Shown here piece by piece: positions 42,211-52,432 of a stretch of DNA of 64,000 bases (positions are counted from its first letter, which is position 1; each line of letters starts with the position of its first letter). The position numbers and the translations under genes were made by a program. The notes beneath the pieces were generated by a model. That model worked only from the letters and a program-made list of their open reading frames with translations. It was not told the origin of the DNA and made no database searches. Location: contig NZ_JAUFPW010000034.1 in NCBI RefSeq assembly GCF_030409415.1, forward strand, positions 62,001 to 126,000, in the 5' to 3' direction. The stretch comes from Pedobacter aquatilis. GTDB lineage: Bacteria > Bacteroidota > Bacteroidia > Sphingobacteriales > Sphingobacteriaceae.

Positions 42211-45200
42211 TTTCCCTTTAAATTAAATTCTATAAGTTGATGTATTGGTAATACTAAAACAAAAAGATTGTTGCCAGCTTCATCGTTAATCACGGTCAAA
42301 TTTCCACCATGTAATTCGGTAAGCGATTTTGATAAGGAAAGTCCGATTCCTGTTCCTTGTTTAATTTGGGTTTCTGTAGCCCTAAAAAATGGCTCAAATA
42401 TTTTTTGATGCAACTCTTCAGGAATTGTTCTACCATCATTTAAAACCGTAATCTCAAAATGGTCTGAAACGCCTTCAGGAATTTTTAGACTAACCTCTAT
42501 AATCGAATCGCTATATTTTATCGCATTATCAATCAGGTTGCTTAATATTTTATAAAAGGCTTCTGTATCTATATAAGCTTCTAAATTTTGAGTAGGCAAA
42601 ACAAGTTTATAATCGAGGTTTTTTTGTTCAGTTATTGTTTGGAAAAACGTAAAAATATCAGTGAGTATTTCAGAAATATCCGCCTTTACAAAATTAAGAG
42701 AGAAGCCATTTACTTCAGTTTTTCTAAAATCGAGCAGCTGATTAGTTAATTTGAAAAGCCTGTCGGTATTTCGCTCCATTATTTTAAGCTTCTTTTCCAT
42801 GTATGGCACTTCTGATGCTTGTTTCAGTAAATCGCCCATGGGTCCTTTTATCAGCGTTAATGGCGTTCTTATTTCATGTGCTATGTTAGTAAAGAATTCG
42901 ATTTTAGCCTGATAGATCTCCTTCTCCTTTTTATTTTCAAAGTGTTCCATTCTTCGCTTATTTCTGTTCTCCATTTTTAAATGGTATGCCTTAAAAAAAT
43001 AGAAAATAATTAGGCCGAGTAAAATTGTATAACACGAATAAGCAATATTGCTTTTGTAAAATGGAGGCATAACTGTTATTAATAACTTAGGATTTGTTTT
43101 TGTCCACGTGGTATTACAATTTGCGAGTGCTTTAATTTCAAAAACATAATCGCCTGCTGATAGCTTAGTGAAATAAACTTTTCTATTGGTTTTCAGGTAG
43201 TTCCATTCGTCGCTAATTCCTTTCATTCGGTAGGCATACTGTGTCATTTCTGGAGAAAGAAAGCTAATGGCCGCAAAATCAAAACTGAATGATGACTGCG
43301 CATCGTTTAACACTATTTTATTAGTATTTAAAATAGATTCTGATAACACAGATTTACCAAAAACATCAATTTCCTGGTTATTTATCTGAAAACCAGTTAT
43401 TTTTATTGGCGGTTGTTTACTTGTAATATTTAATTCTGCCGGATTAAAACTAATCATACCTCTAACACTTCCAAAATATATTCGTCCGTCGGTATCTTTA
43501 AAACCAGAATTGTAATTAAACTGATCGGTGAGTAACCCATTCGAGCTCGAATAAACTTTTATAGATTCATCATCAGGATTGAAATGCAGAAGTCCTCGGC
43601 TAGTTCCAATCCATAATTTTTTCTCAGAATCTTCTACAATTTTGAAGAGAAAATTGCTTGGTAGACCATCTTTTACAGTAAATTGATTAAAGGATTTATT
43701 TTTTCGATTGAAAAGATTTAATCCACCACCGTCAGTAGAAATCCAAATGTTCTTACTGCTATCTTCACAAATGCCGTTAATGGTGTTGTGAGATATACTT
43801 TTTGAATTTTTAGGGTTATTTTGATATTGCGTATAACCTTTTTTTCCAGGAGTAAATACTACTACACCATGATTGAATGAGCCGGCCCAAATATTGCCAT
43901 TGCTATCTTCAGTAATAATTGCATAAAATATTAGTGGTAAACCCTCAACTAAATCAAAATCATCTTTCTCTTTATTGTATTTATACAAACCAACTATCGT
44001 TGCCAGATAAATATCGCCACTTCTTGTTTTACAAAAGGTGAGAATAAAACCATTTAACAATGAATTTCCCTTACCGGGCGTGTAATGCTTAATCACCTTT
44101 TTAGTCGTAATATCCATTACATCAATTCCATGCTCAAATGTTCCAATCCACAATTTATTCCCATCAACCAACAAACCATGTATGTTTGAATATGAAATGC
44201 TGGAAGATTTTCCATCGGGAAAGAAATTTGTAAACAATCCTGTTTTGGGATTAAGCATGCTTAAACCAGCATCTTCAGTTCCTATCCAAAAATTTCCATT
44301 ACCATCTTTATGAATTTCTCTAACATCACTACCCGCAATAGAATTTATGCCTTTTTGCGGGAAGTACTTGGTGAAAACAGAGTATTGACTTGAACAATAA
44401 TTTATCCCTCCAAAATAAGTTCCTGCCCAAATGCCATGCTCTTTATCTTTGTGAAGTGTATAAATTGCATTATCTGATAAAGAGTATAGGTTCGAATATT
44501 GCTTCGTAAGTTGGACTATTTTATCATTTCTAAGTACATAAATACCCGATTCTGATGCAATCCAAAATTCATCTTCTGACGATTTAATTATATCCCTAAC
44601 ATATATTGAGGTTTTATTTGAGTTAAAAGTTAGTATTTCTTTAATTAAACCATTTCTTCGATTAAAGCTTTTAATTCCTTGATTTGCAGTACCAATTAGT
44701 ATGTTACCATTACCCATATCTATGGTTTTTGTAACCCAGCTATTTTCTTTCGGGTTAGCTTTACTCATTACATAATAAGAATTGAAGCGCTTTAATTTTG
44801 CATCATATTGTTCTATTGTACCATTTAATGTGGTAATCCAAATACTGCCATCGTCCATTTTTGAAACTGATGTGGCATCAAAATGTGTTAGCTTATCAAG
44901 CGTATTTAATCTTTTTTGATTGATATTGTATACAAAGGTTTTCCTGATGGAAATGATCCATAAATTACCATTATCATCGGTAGCCAATGAATTTATTCTT
45001 AAATCTTCTGTACCCTTAATTAATTGAAATTTTTCCGTTTTAGGTAAGTAAAGATAAACGCCACGATTGGTTCCAACCCATAAGCGATTAGAATTATCCT
45101 GATGCAAAGCATAAACAAGGTCGTTTCCTAAACTCCCAGGCTGCTCGGCATTGTATCTATAGGTTTTGAATTGATAACCGTCAAAACGATTTAAACCATC

Positions 45201-45425
45201 CTTTGTACCAAACCACATAAAGCCTTCATTATCCTGTGCACTGCAAAAAACAGAATTGTTAGATAGCCCGTTTTCTACCTGGTAATGCCTAAAATAATAT
45301 GGTTGCGCATAAGAAACTGTCGCAATAAACAGGAAAAGAATAAGAAGGGTCGACTTTTTCAATTTGGTTAAATTCTTTTTCAAATATATTAATATCAGTA
45401 CATGATAATTAATATAGTGCAGCAC
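42192..45425 (-). CDS. Two-component propeller sensor kinase (N-terminal part of a split hybrid regulator)
   Basis: A 1077-residue HTCS-type sensor: signal peptide, two seven-bladed propellers built from Reg_prop repeats (about 30-690; many WFGTKDGLNRF and WIGT-type blades), a Y_Y_Y domain (about 700-770), one membrane span (about 780-800), HisKA with FFTNIAHEIRTPLTLIK and HATPase with GTGIGLSLSKSL. It senses a sugar in the periplasm for PUL control. A typical HTCS goes on with receiver and AraC domains; here the frame ends and they are in the next gene. Start is uncertain: TTG codons near 45362 would also give a signal peptide. Confidence 0.93.
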   Translation of the reverse strand: MLHYINYHVLILIYLKKNLTKLKKSTLLILFLFIATVSYAQPYYFRHYQVENGLSNNSVFCSAQDNEGFMWFGTKDGLNRFDGYQFKTYRYNAEQPGSLGNDLVYALHQDNSNRLWVGTNRGVYLYLPKTEKFQLIKGTEDLRINSLATDDNGNLWIISIRKTFVYNINQKRLNTLDKLTHFDATSVSKMDDGSIWITTLNGTIEQYDAKLKRFNSYYVMSKANPKENSWVTKTIDMGNGNILIGTANQGIKSFNRRNGLIKEILTFNSNKTSIYVRDIIKSSEDEFWIASESGIYVLRNDKIVQLTKQYSNLYSLSDNAIYTLHKDKEHGIWAGTYFGGINYCSSQYSVFTKYFPQKGINSIAGSDVREIHKDGNGNFWIGTEDAGLSMLNPKTGLFTNFFPDGKSSSISYSNIHGLLVDGNKLWIGTFEHGIDVMDITTKKVIKHYTPGKGNSLLNGFILTFCKTRSGDIYLATIVGLYKYNKEKDDFDLVEGLPLIFYAIITEDSNGNIWAGSFNHGVVVFTPGKKGYTQYQNNPKNSKSISHNTINGICEDSSKNIWISTDGGGLNLFNRKNKSFNQFTVKDGLPSNFLFKIVEDSEKKLWIGTSRGLLHFNPDDESIKVYSSSNGLLTDQFNYNSGFKDTDGRIYFGSVRGMISFNPAELNITSKQPPIKITGFQINNQEIDVFGKSVLSESILNTNKIVLNDAQSSFSFDFAAISFLSPEMTQYAYRMKGISDEWNYLKTNRKVYFTKLSAGDYVFEIKALANCNTTWTKTNPKLLITVMPPFYKSNIAYSCYTILLGLIIFYFFKAYHLKMENRNKRRMEHFENKKEKEIYQAKIEFFTNIAHEIRTPLTLIKGPMGDLLKQASEVPYMEKKLKIMERNTDRLFKLTNQLLDFRKTEVNGFSLNFVKADISEILTDIFTFFQTITEQKNLDYKLVLPTQNLEAYIDTEAFYKILSNLIDNAIKYSDSIIEVSLKIPEGVSDHFEITVLNDGRTIPEELHQKIFEPFFRATETQIKQGTGIGLSLSKSLTELHGGNLTVINDEAGNNLFVLVLPIHQLIEFNLKGKWKKRL
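42216..42222 (-). promoter_or_regulatory. Candidate -1 ribosomal frameshift heptamer (T TTA AAG)
   Basis: In the sensor's frame the minus-strand sequence reads AAT TTA AAG, giving the slippery heptamer T TTA AAG. A -1 slip enters the response-regulator frame, which opens just before this site (a TAA lies directly upstream of the heptamer) and is read on through its ATG at 42210. The sensor's own stop is at 42194-42192. The geometry is what a -1 programmed shift needs; function is untested. Confidence 0.45.
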
Positions 45426-45682
45426 ATTATAGTTGTAAGCCTAATTCAAAACTTTAAAAATCACAATATAAGCTGCGTTTAAAGCATTCGAATCATGCTT
45501 AGCTTAAAAAATAGAATCAAAATGTTTAATTATTGAAATATAATGAGATAATGAACATTATAAAATCTATCATATTTGGATAATATTATTGAGTTGACTA
45601 AATACTGCAATAATATGCTAACCAAATAAATAATGAAAGGAAATTAATCTCCCGATTTATTAATCAAACTAAACCAAATATT

Positions 45683-46708
45683 ATGAGTAGAATTTTACTT
45701 TGTGTACTTTTTTTTCTGGCTATAAAAAGCTTAAGCGCACAAACCTTTACAAATCCTTTACTTCCTGCTGGTGCCGACCCTTACAGTTACTATAAAGATG
45801 GTTATTTCTATTACACACATACCACAGGCAACAGAATAGAGCTCTGGAAAAGTAAAACTTTAGAAGGCTTGAAGGATGCTCCACATAAAACCATTTGGAA
45901 AGCGCCTGCTACCGGACCATACTCTAAAGAAATTTGGGCACCGGAGGTGATGTTTTTACAGGGAAAATGGTATGCTTATTTTGCTGCTGATGATGGTCAG
46001 AATAAAAACCATAGGATGTATGTGCTTGAGAATACATCGGCCGACCCAATGCTTGGTGAATGGGTTTTTAAGGGGCAGCTTACTGATAAAACTAATAAAT
46101 GGGCAATTGATGGTGATGTAATTGCCATTAAAGGTAAACTTTACATGGTTTGGTCTGGTTGGGAAGGTGATACTAATGGTAAACAGGAGATTTATATCGC
46201 TCAGCTTAAAAACCCGTGGACGGTAGAGTCTGAACGTTTTAAAATTTCATCGCCAGCATACGAATGGGAAAAACATGGCGATTTGAATTCTGCTGATAAC
46301 CCACCACATGTAGATGTTAATGAAGGTCCGCAGTTTTTAGTTCGCGAGAATAAAATACACATCATTTATTCAGCAAGTGGCTGCTGGACTGACTTTTATG
46401 CACTTGGAATGCTATCTGCTGTTGTAAATACCGATTTTTTAAATCCAAAATCCTGGGTTAAACATCCTAAACCACTTTTTGTAAAATCAGAAGAAAATGG
46501 TGTTTATGCTCCAGGCCATAATTCATTTTTCAAATCTCCTGATGGAAAGGAAGATTGGATTTTATACCACGCTAATGACAAGCCAGGTCAGGGTTGTGGC
46601 GGATTTCGCTCACCACGGGCTCAAAAATTTACATGGAATAAAGATGGATCGCCAAATTTTGGTATTCCTGTTAAAACTGGCGTCGCCATGAAAGCTCCAT
46701 CTAAATAA
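45683..46708 (+). CDS. Glycoside hydrolase family 43 enzyme
   Basis: A 341-residue secreted enzyme (signal peptide cleaved near LSAQ) with a five-bladed GH43 propeller. The catalytic base Asp32 is in AGADPYSYY, the pKa-modulating Asp is in WAIDGDV (Asp143 or 145) and the acid Glu214 is in VNEGPQF. GH43 enzymes cleave arabinose or xylose side chains from plant polysaccharides such as arabinan or arabinoxylan. It is divergent from the sensor kinase and stands just before a SusC/SusD pair, so a PUL for pentose-rich plant glycan is likely. Exact linkage is unknown. Confidence 0.92.
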   Translation: MSRILLCVLFFLAIKSLSAQTFTNPLLPAGADPYSYYKDGYFYYTHTTGNRIELWKSKTLEGLKDAPHKTIWKAPATGPYSKEIWAPEVMFLQGKWYAYFAADDGQNKNHRMYVLENTSADPMLGEWVFKGQLTDKTNKWAIDGDVIAIKGKLYMVWSGWEGDTNGKQEIYIAQLKNPWTVESERFKISSPAYEWEKHGDLNSADNPPHVDVNEGPQFLVRENKIHIIYSASGCWTDFYALGMLSAVVNTDFLNPKSWVKHPKPLFVKSEENGVYAPGHNSFFKSPDGKEDWILYHANDKPGQGCGGFRSPRAQKFTWNKDGSPNFGIPVKTGVAMKAPSK

Positions 46709-46906
46709 TAAAATTGAGGCTATAGATTGTTCCTTGGCACAAAGAATAACCAAATACAAGAATTAAAATTTATGAGAAAAACAACCCATTAAGTAAAAGA
46801 TTGCAGGTAGTTAACAGGTTATGCTAACTATCTAGGCGGCGCTTAACAAAGTTTCTTAGCGATTTGCCACATCATTAATCAAACCTAAACCAACAACTGA
46901 CCAAAT

Positions 46907-49900
46907 ATGAAATTTAAAGCTTTACTATTAAAATTTATAGCGATAGCATTTTTGCAGTTTATGATATCCGCTAGCTTTTATACATCATCAAAAGCTAATA
47001 ATGCTGAAGCACGAAAAGAGCTTAAAAATAAACTCAAACTATCGAAATTCAATAAATTCGATATTACAATAGCAGGTAAATTAGTTGATCAAAAAACTAA
47101 TAATCCAATTGCCGGAGCAACGATTAAAGTTAAAAATAGTACAACAACCGCCACAACTGATGAAAATGGTAATTACAAAATTACGGTACCGAACGAGCAG
47201 GCTATTCTTGTATTTTCTTATGTAGGCTACGAGTCTCAAGAGAAACTAGTTGGCGATTTAAAAACCATTAATATGTACATGGTTTCATCACAATCAGATT
47301 TGGATGAAGTAATTGTGGTAGGTTACGGTACACAGAAGAAAGCAGATGTAACAGGATCTGTTGCGAGGGCTAATTTAGATGATTTCAGAAATTCACCAAC
47401 AACCAACGTGGCTAACCTTTTACAAGGAACTGTTCCTGGTTTAAATGTTGGGCAGGTAAACCGTGCAGGTGCTACACCCGGAATCAGCATAAGAGGGCAA
47501 AACACTTTAGGTGGAAACCAAAATGTACTAATTATTTTAGATGGTGTACAGTACAATGGTTCTCTTACCTCAATTAACCCAGATGATATTTCTACTATTG
47601 ATGTTTTAAAAGATGCCAGTGCTACGGCAGTTTATGGAGCGCAGGCAGCCAATGGTGTAATTTTAATTACCAGTAGAAAAGGTGTCGCAGGGAGAACCAA
47701 AATTTCGTTTTCTTCCCAATATGCTACCCAAAAACCTAATATTAATTTAAAACCGATGGGTAGAGAGGAGTACCTGGAGAACATTAGGTACTTGCACTAC
47801 GAGCAAGCATTTTTAGCGCCAACTTTTACTCAGCCAAATCCTGCATTCGATTTAATTTCAAAAGTTGATGCATCTATGAAAGATTCGCAAGGCAATCTCT
47901 TACCAAATGATTTTAGCTGGTATGATGAAGCTACACGTACAGGAAATATTTTAGATAATAAGTTGAGCGTTTCCGGAGGTTCTGATAAAATTACTTATTT
48001 ACTATCGGGTAATCTTGTTAAAAATCAAGGTTTTATCAATAATGATTTATTCAAGAGTAAGGGCATCAGAGCAAATATCGAAACTAAAGCAACCGACTGG
48101 CTTACAATTGGTTTGCAATCTTTCGGCAGCTTTATAAATGAAGACGGCGTTGAGCCAAATTTTGCACAAATTAACGCAATGTCTCCTTTAATTACACCTT
48201 ATGATGCGAGTGGAAATTACAGAATTAATCCTTACAATACCAATTTAACCAATCCTTTTTTGAGCTATCAGGCTGATGATTTTGACCGTAAAAACTACTT
48301 TTTTGCTAATGTTTATGCCGTTGTACAATTGCCTATTAAAGGCTTAAGCTATAAAGTCAATTTCGGTAATAATTACCGTGTAGAACTCAAAAATATCTTT
48401 AATAGATACGATGCAAATTTAACTGGTCAAGCATCCAAAGAGAATAATATTTATTACGATTATACATTCGATAACATCCTTACTTATAATAAAACTATAG
48501 GTAAACATAACTTCACTGGTACCTTACTTTATGGTGCAATTGAAAGAGAAAATAGCTATACAAGAGCTTACTCTACAGGTTTTTCTAACGGAACCTTAGG
48601 TTATAATAATTTAGAACAGGGTACAAACAGGTTTGCTATCTCAAGTGCTTGGAATGAATCTTTAAACTATCAAATGTTTCGTTTAAACTATAATTTCGAT
48701 AGTAAGTATTTATTTACCGGAACAATAAGAAGAGATGGTTTTTCTGGCTTTGCTGAGAACAATAAATACGGTGTTTTTCCATCAGCATCAATAGGATGGG
48801 ATATTTCTAAAGAATCTTTCTTTAAAGTTAATTGGGTAGATAATTTAAAGCTAACAGCTGGTTACGGCGTTGCCGGAAATCAAACCACAAGATATTCATC
48901 ATTAGCTAGAGTTGGTTCGAGTGCTGCTTACGTTTTTGGCGATGGCGGGTCAACGCAGTTCGGTTCACAAGTCAATTCACTTTCAAACCCTGATTTAAGA
49001 TGGGAGCGTACGGGTGGTTTAAACCTTGCATTAGATTTTGGTTTGTTTAAAAACAGATTAACTGGTAGAGTTGATTATTACAAAACTGAAACAACTGATT
49101 TATTATATTCTGTTAATATACCTGTAGTTACAGGTTTTGGCAGCATTTTAACCAATATCGGTCAGTTAGATAATCAAGGTGTAGAGGTTTCATTAAACTC
49201 TAGAAATATCTCATCTGATGATTTCCTTTGGACTACAACTTTAAACTTTTCTAGAAACACAAATAAAATTGTTAAACTTTTAGGCGATAAAAATGGTGAT
49301 GGTGTAGAAGATGATCTTCCCCAAAGCGGATTGTTTATTGGTCAGCCAACTGCAGTTATATTCGATTACAAGGTTAATGGAATTTGGCAAGTGGGCGAGC
49401 AAATTCCGGCTGGTTATTCTCCAGGCACTTATAGAATCTTAGATCAAAATGCTGACGGATTAATAAATGCTAACGACCGTTTTATTTTAGGTAGTTCAGC
49501 TCCGGCGTACAGAATAAGTATGCTAAATAACTTCCAGTATAAAAACTTTACGTTAACTGTATTTTTAAATTCTATTCAAGGTGGTAACAAATCTTATTTA
49601 TCAGGAAATACACCGCGTAGAATAAGAGATGATAATGCCATTCGTGATAATTATTTAAGCGGAATAGATTTTTGGTCGCCAAATAACCCTGAAGGTAAAT
49701 ATCCACGCTCCATTGTATCGGCAACCTTGCAACCATCATTATATCAAAATAGAAGTTTTATCAGATTACAAGATGTATCACTTTCGTACAAATTTACAGG
49801 CAAATTTATTGAACGTATGAAATTACAAAACCTTAATGTTTTTGTAAGCGGCAGAAATTTAGCAACCTGGACGGATTGGGAAGGATGGGACCCGGAAACT

Positions 49901-49972
49901 AATCAAGGCTGGAACAACGATGGAAGACCTGTATTTAAAGGTTACTCAGTTGGACTTAACGTTACATTTTAA
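46907..49972 (+). CDS. SusC-like TonB-dependent outer-membrane glycan transporter
   Basis: A 1021-residue protein: signal sequence (about 1-30), CarboxypepD_reg-like domain (about 50-125), TonB box region with DEVIVVGYGTQKK, plug domain (about 145-245) and a C-terminal 22-strand barrel ending in YSVGLNVTF. It imports oligosaccharides across the outer membrane with energy from TonB. The partner SusD-like gene follows after 10 bases. It belongs to the PUL with the GH43 and the split hybrid regulator. All expected domains are present. Confidence 0.95.
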   Translation: MKFKALLLKFIAIAFLQFMISASFYTSSKANNAEARKELKNKLKLSKFNKFDITIAGKLVDQKTNNPIAGATIKVKNSTTTATTDENGNYKITVPNEQAILVFSYVGYESQEKLVGDLKTINMYMVSSQSDLDEVIVVGYGTQKKADVTGSVARANLDDFRNSPTTNVANLLQGTVPGLNVGQVNRAGATPGISIRGQNTLGGNQNVLIILDGVQYNGSLTSINPDDISTIDVLKDASATAVYGAQAANGVILITSRKGVAGRTKISFSSQYATQKPNINLKPMGREEYLENIRYLHYEQAFLAPTFTQPNPAFDLISKVDASMKDSQGNLLPNDFSWYDEATRTGNILDNKLSVSGGSDKITYLLSGNLVKNQGFINNDLFKSKGIRANIETKATDWLTIGLQSFGSFINEDGVEPNFAQINAMSPLITPYDASGNYRINPYNTNLTNPFLSYQADDFDRKNYFFANVYAVVQLPIKGLSYKVNFGNNYRVELKNIFNRYDANLTGQASKENNIYYDYTFDNILTYNKTIGKHNFTGTLLYGAIERENSYTRAYSTGFSNGTLGYNNLEQGTNRFAISSAWNESLNYQMFRLNYNFDSKYLFTGTIRRDGFSGFAENNKYGVFPSASIGWDISKESFFKVNWVDNLKLTAGYGVAGNQTTRYSSLARVGSSAAYVFGDGGSTQFGSQVNSLSNPDLRWERTGGLNLALDFGLFKNRLTGRVDYYKTETTDLLYSVNIPVVTGFGSILTNIGQLDNQGVEVSLNSRNISSDDFLWTTTLNFSRNTNKIVKLLGDKNGDGVEDDLPQSGLFIGQPTAVIFDYKVNGIWQVGEQIPAGYSPGTYRILDQNADGLINANDRFILGSSAPAYRISMLNNFQYKNFTLTVFLNSIQGGNKSYLSGNTPRRIRDDNAIRDNYLSGIDFWSPNNPEGKYPRSIVSATLQPSLYQNRSFIRLQDVSLSYKFTGKFIERMKLQNLNVFVSGRNLATWTDWEGWDPETNQGWNNDGRPVFKGYSVGLNVTF

Positions 49973-49982
49973 TTAAAACGAC

Positions 49983-51653
49983 ATGAAAAAGATTTTTATA
50001 GCAGTAGTTTGTGTTTTAACGAGTATCAGTTTTTCTTGTAAGAAAACATTTTTAGATGAGCAACCACTCGATTTTCTGAGTACCACCAATGCTTATTCTA
50101 GTACCAGCGATTTTAACGCGGCTATTAATAATTTGTATTCTAGAGTTAGACTAGAGTTTTACAGTAGCGGAGAACAACGCCCGTTTGATTATGTTTTTGG
50201 AACAGATTTAGTTTTTGATGGACAGCCAGCTGCAACCAGACATACAAATATGGTTGCCGCCTACTCTCCATTAAGTACAGAGATTCCATTAATCCACTGG
50301 ACATCTTTATACAAAATCGTAGCAGAATCAAATACAATTTTAGATAGAATACCATCTTCGGCAATGTCTGCTACAGATAAAACATTGATGGAAGCAAGAG
50401 CCAAATTTTTCAGAGGTATGGCTTACCGTACACTAGTTTATCTTTACGGAGGTGTGCCTTTAAACACAACAGAAGTTTTATCTCCAAAAACAGATTATGG
50501 AAGAGCTACTAAAGCGGCAGTATTAGAATTAGTTATTGCAGATCTAAAATTCGCATCGGCCAATTTGCCTGCAATTAACGCAGTACAAGATGGACAAATA
50601 AACAACCTTGCGGCATTTCATTTATTATCTGAGGTATATTTAGCTGCCGGACAGTTTCAAAACGCAGTAGATGCCGCAACAACAGTTATAAGCAACCCAA
50701 ATGTTGGTTTAATGAGAACCAGATTTGGCGTTAAACAATCTGATGCTACCAAAAATGTGTATTGGGATTTATTTCAACAAGGCAATCAAAACAGAAAAAA
50801 CGGAACAAACCGTGAAGGTCTTTGGGTTATACAGTTTGAAACGGATGTTCCGGGTGGTGGTACAGTTTCTACTGGCATTGGAGGCTCTTATCAATTCGAG
50901 CGCCATTTTGCGCCACAATTCTTAAATTTTAGGTTAGCAGGAAGCAGTGTGCAACCATTCTTATATCCAATTAGCGATTATACAGGCGGAAGAGGTATTG
51001 GTTGGGCAATTCCAACAAAATATTTTTCTGATGTAATTTGGGCGAGTGATTTTAACAACGATTTAAGAAATGCGCCATTCAATTTTGTTAGAGAGTTTAA
51101 GGTTACCAATCCTGCACACCCAAGATTTGGCCAAACCATTTCAACCATTACCCCACCTGCTGGAATTACTGTGCCAAGAAGAGATTTTTATGCTTTTCAA
51201 TCAAAAGTAACCACGCCTGGCGACCATCCAGATGGTATGTTTGAAAATAAGGCAACATTATTATTAAAGGCTAGTGCCGGTGCAACTTATGCAGATCAGT
51301 ATATGTTCAGGTTAGCCGAAACCTATCTTTTAAGAGCCGAAGCCTATCTTGGCCTTTCACAATTAGCAAATGCAGCAGCAGATATTAATGCAGTTAGAAG
51401 TCGTTCAAATGCTTCAAATGTTTTGCCAGCCAATGTTAATATTGATTATATTTTAGATGAGCGTATGCGTGAGTTAGGCTCAGAAGAAAAAAGAAGAATA
51501 ACATTAATGAGGTTAGGTTTGGTTTTCGATAGGGTTAAAAGATTTAATCCGTATTATACCGATGTCTTACCAACTTATAATGTTTGGCCAATACCCGCAT
51601 CAGAAATTGAACGCAACAATGGTGTTAAGCTCGATCAAAACCCAGGTTATTAA
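49983..51653 (+). CDS. SusD/RagB-like surface glycan-binding lipoprotein
   Basis: A 556-residue lipoprotein (lipobox SISFSC) with the SusD fold: N-terminal TPR-like helices (about 60-240), a central substrate-binding section and C-terminal motifs with LAETYLLRAEAYLGL and LDERMRELGSEEKRRITLMRLGLV, as well as the final WPIPASEIERN typical of RagB/SusD. It forms a lid over the SusC transporter and binds the glycan. It follows its SusC gene by 10 bases and ends the operon before a strong terminator. Confidence 0.95.
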   Translation: MKKIFIAVVCVLTSISFSCKKTFLDEQPLDFLSTTNAYSSTSDFNAAINNLYSRVRLEFYSSGEQRPFDYVFGTDLVFDGQPAATRHTNMVAAYSPLSTEIPLIHWTSLYKIVAESNTILDRIPSSAMSATDKTLMEARAKFFRGMAYRTLVYLYGGVPLNTTEVLSPKTDYGRATKAAVLELVIADLKFASANLPAINAVQDGQINNLAAFHLLSEVYLAAGQFQNAVDAATTVISNPNVGLMRTRFGVKQSDATKNVYWDLFQQGNQNRKNGTNREGLWVIQFETDVPGGGTVSTGIGGSYQFERHFAPQFLNFRLAGSSVQPFLYPISDYTGGRGIGWAIPTKYFSDVIWASDFNNDLRNAPFNFVREFKVTNPAHPRFGQTISTITPPAGITVPRRDFYAFQSKVTTPGDHPDGMFENKATLLLKASAGATYADQYMFRLAETYLLRAEAYLGLSQLANAAADINAVRSRSNASNVLPANVNIDYILDERMRELGSEEKRRITLMRLGLVFDRVKRFNPYYTDVLPTYNVWPIPASEIERNNGVKLDQNPGY

Positions 51654-51677
51654 AAATAGTTTAATTGTTTTTTGTTT

Positions 51678-51713
51678 AAAAGGGGATGCAAAAATTTGCA
51701 TCCCCTTTTTTTT
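51678..51713 (+). terminator. Strong terminator of the PUL SusCD operon
   Basis: AAAAGGGGATGCAAA pairs with TTTGCATCCCCTTTT (long stem, short loop), with a run of T at its 3' side (51706-51713). Confidence 0.92.
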
Positions 51714-51802
51714 CTGAAAATATTTTATTATCTGTAAATCAATTAATTGTGTATTAATTGTATGGCCAAAATCAATTTAAATTTAAAAATTATACAAATT
51801 AG

Positions 51803-51830
51803 TGTAACACTTTTTAATAAGTTGCGACTA
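51803..51830 (+). promoter_or_regulatory. Candidate ECF-type promoter upstream of the sigma factor gene
   Basis: TGTAAC at 51803-51808 and CGACTA at 51825-51830 are spaced by 16 bases. This matches the general form of ECF promoters (AAC-type -35, CGTC-like -10) and suggests that the sigma factor transcribes its own gene. The start codon is about 45 bases downstream. Confidence 0.5.
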
Positions 51831-51874
51831 GAGTATAGAAACATATTAAATATTGAAACATTAAAGCTCTTGCA

Positions 51875-52432
51875 TTGCCACTTTTAGAAACTACATCAGA
51901 TAAGTATTTAATAGAATTATGCCTTAGCGGGCGTGATGAAGGCTATACTGGTTTATACAACCGCTATTCAAGGCAAGTGTATAATTCGATTAGCAGAATA
52001 GTTAGCCACAGTGGCGAAGCTGAAGATATTTTACAAGACACTTTCTGTGCAGTATTTAGCGAAGTAGGCAAATTGGCAAATGTTTCGAGTGTAGAAGCCT
52101 GGGTGCGGAGATTAGCCATAAATCGATCTATCTCTCATATTAGAAGAAGAAAGATATCCTTTTCTGATTTAGGTGAAATGGATTTGCCAGATGAAATTGA
52201 AGATAGTACAAAAACAGACATTTTTGATTCGAAGGTTGAAGATGTAAGAAAAAGTATAGAGGAGTTACCTGAAGGATATAAAACAATTGTTAACCTACAT
52301 ATTTTTGAGAAACTAACACATGAGGAAATTGCGGTAATGTTAGATTTAACGGCAACAAATGTTAGAACACAATACCACAGAGCGAAGAAGAAGATTTTGT
52401 TATCATTAAAAGATAAATGTTATTATGAGTGA
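51875..52432 (+). CDS. ECF-type RNA polymerase sigma factor
   Basis: A 185-residue sigma-70 family protein with region 2 (about 20-95; HSGEAEDILQDTFCAVF, EAWVRRLAINRSISHIRRRK) and region 4 (about 125-180; LPEGYKTIVNLHIFEKLTHEEIAVMLDLTATNVRTQYHRAKKK). It directs polymerase to stress promoters, probably for the envelope genes that follow. The start is TTG at 51875; no in-frame ATG precedes region 2. It overlaps the anti-sigma gene by 8 bases, so the two are coupled. The operon continues with DUF4097-like proteins. Confidence 0.94.
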   Translation: MPLLETTSDKYLIELCLSGRDEGYTGLYNRYSRQVYNSISRIVSHSGEAEDILQDTFCAVFSEVGKLANVSSVEAWVRRLAINRSISHIRRRKISFSDLGEMDLPDEIEDSTKTDIFDSKVEDVRKSIEELPEGYKTIVNLHIFEKLTHEEIAVMLDLTATNVRTQYHRAKKKILLSLKDKCYYE

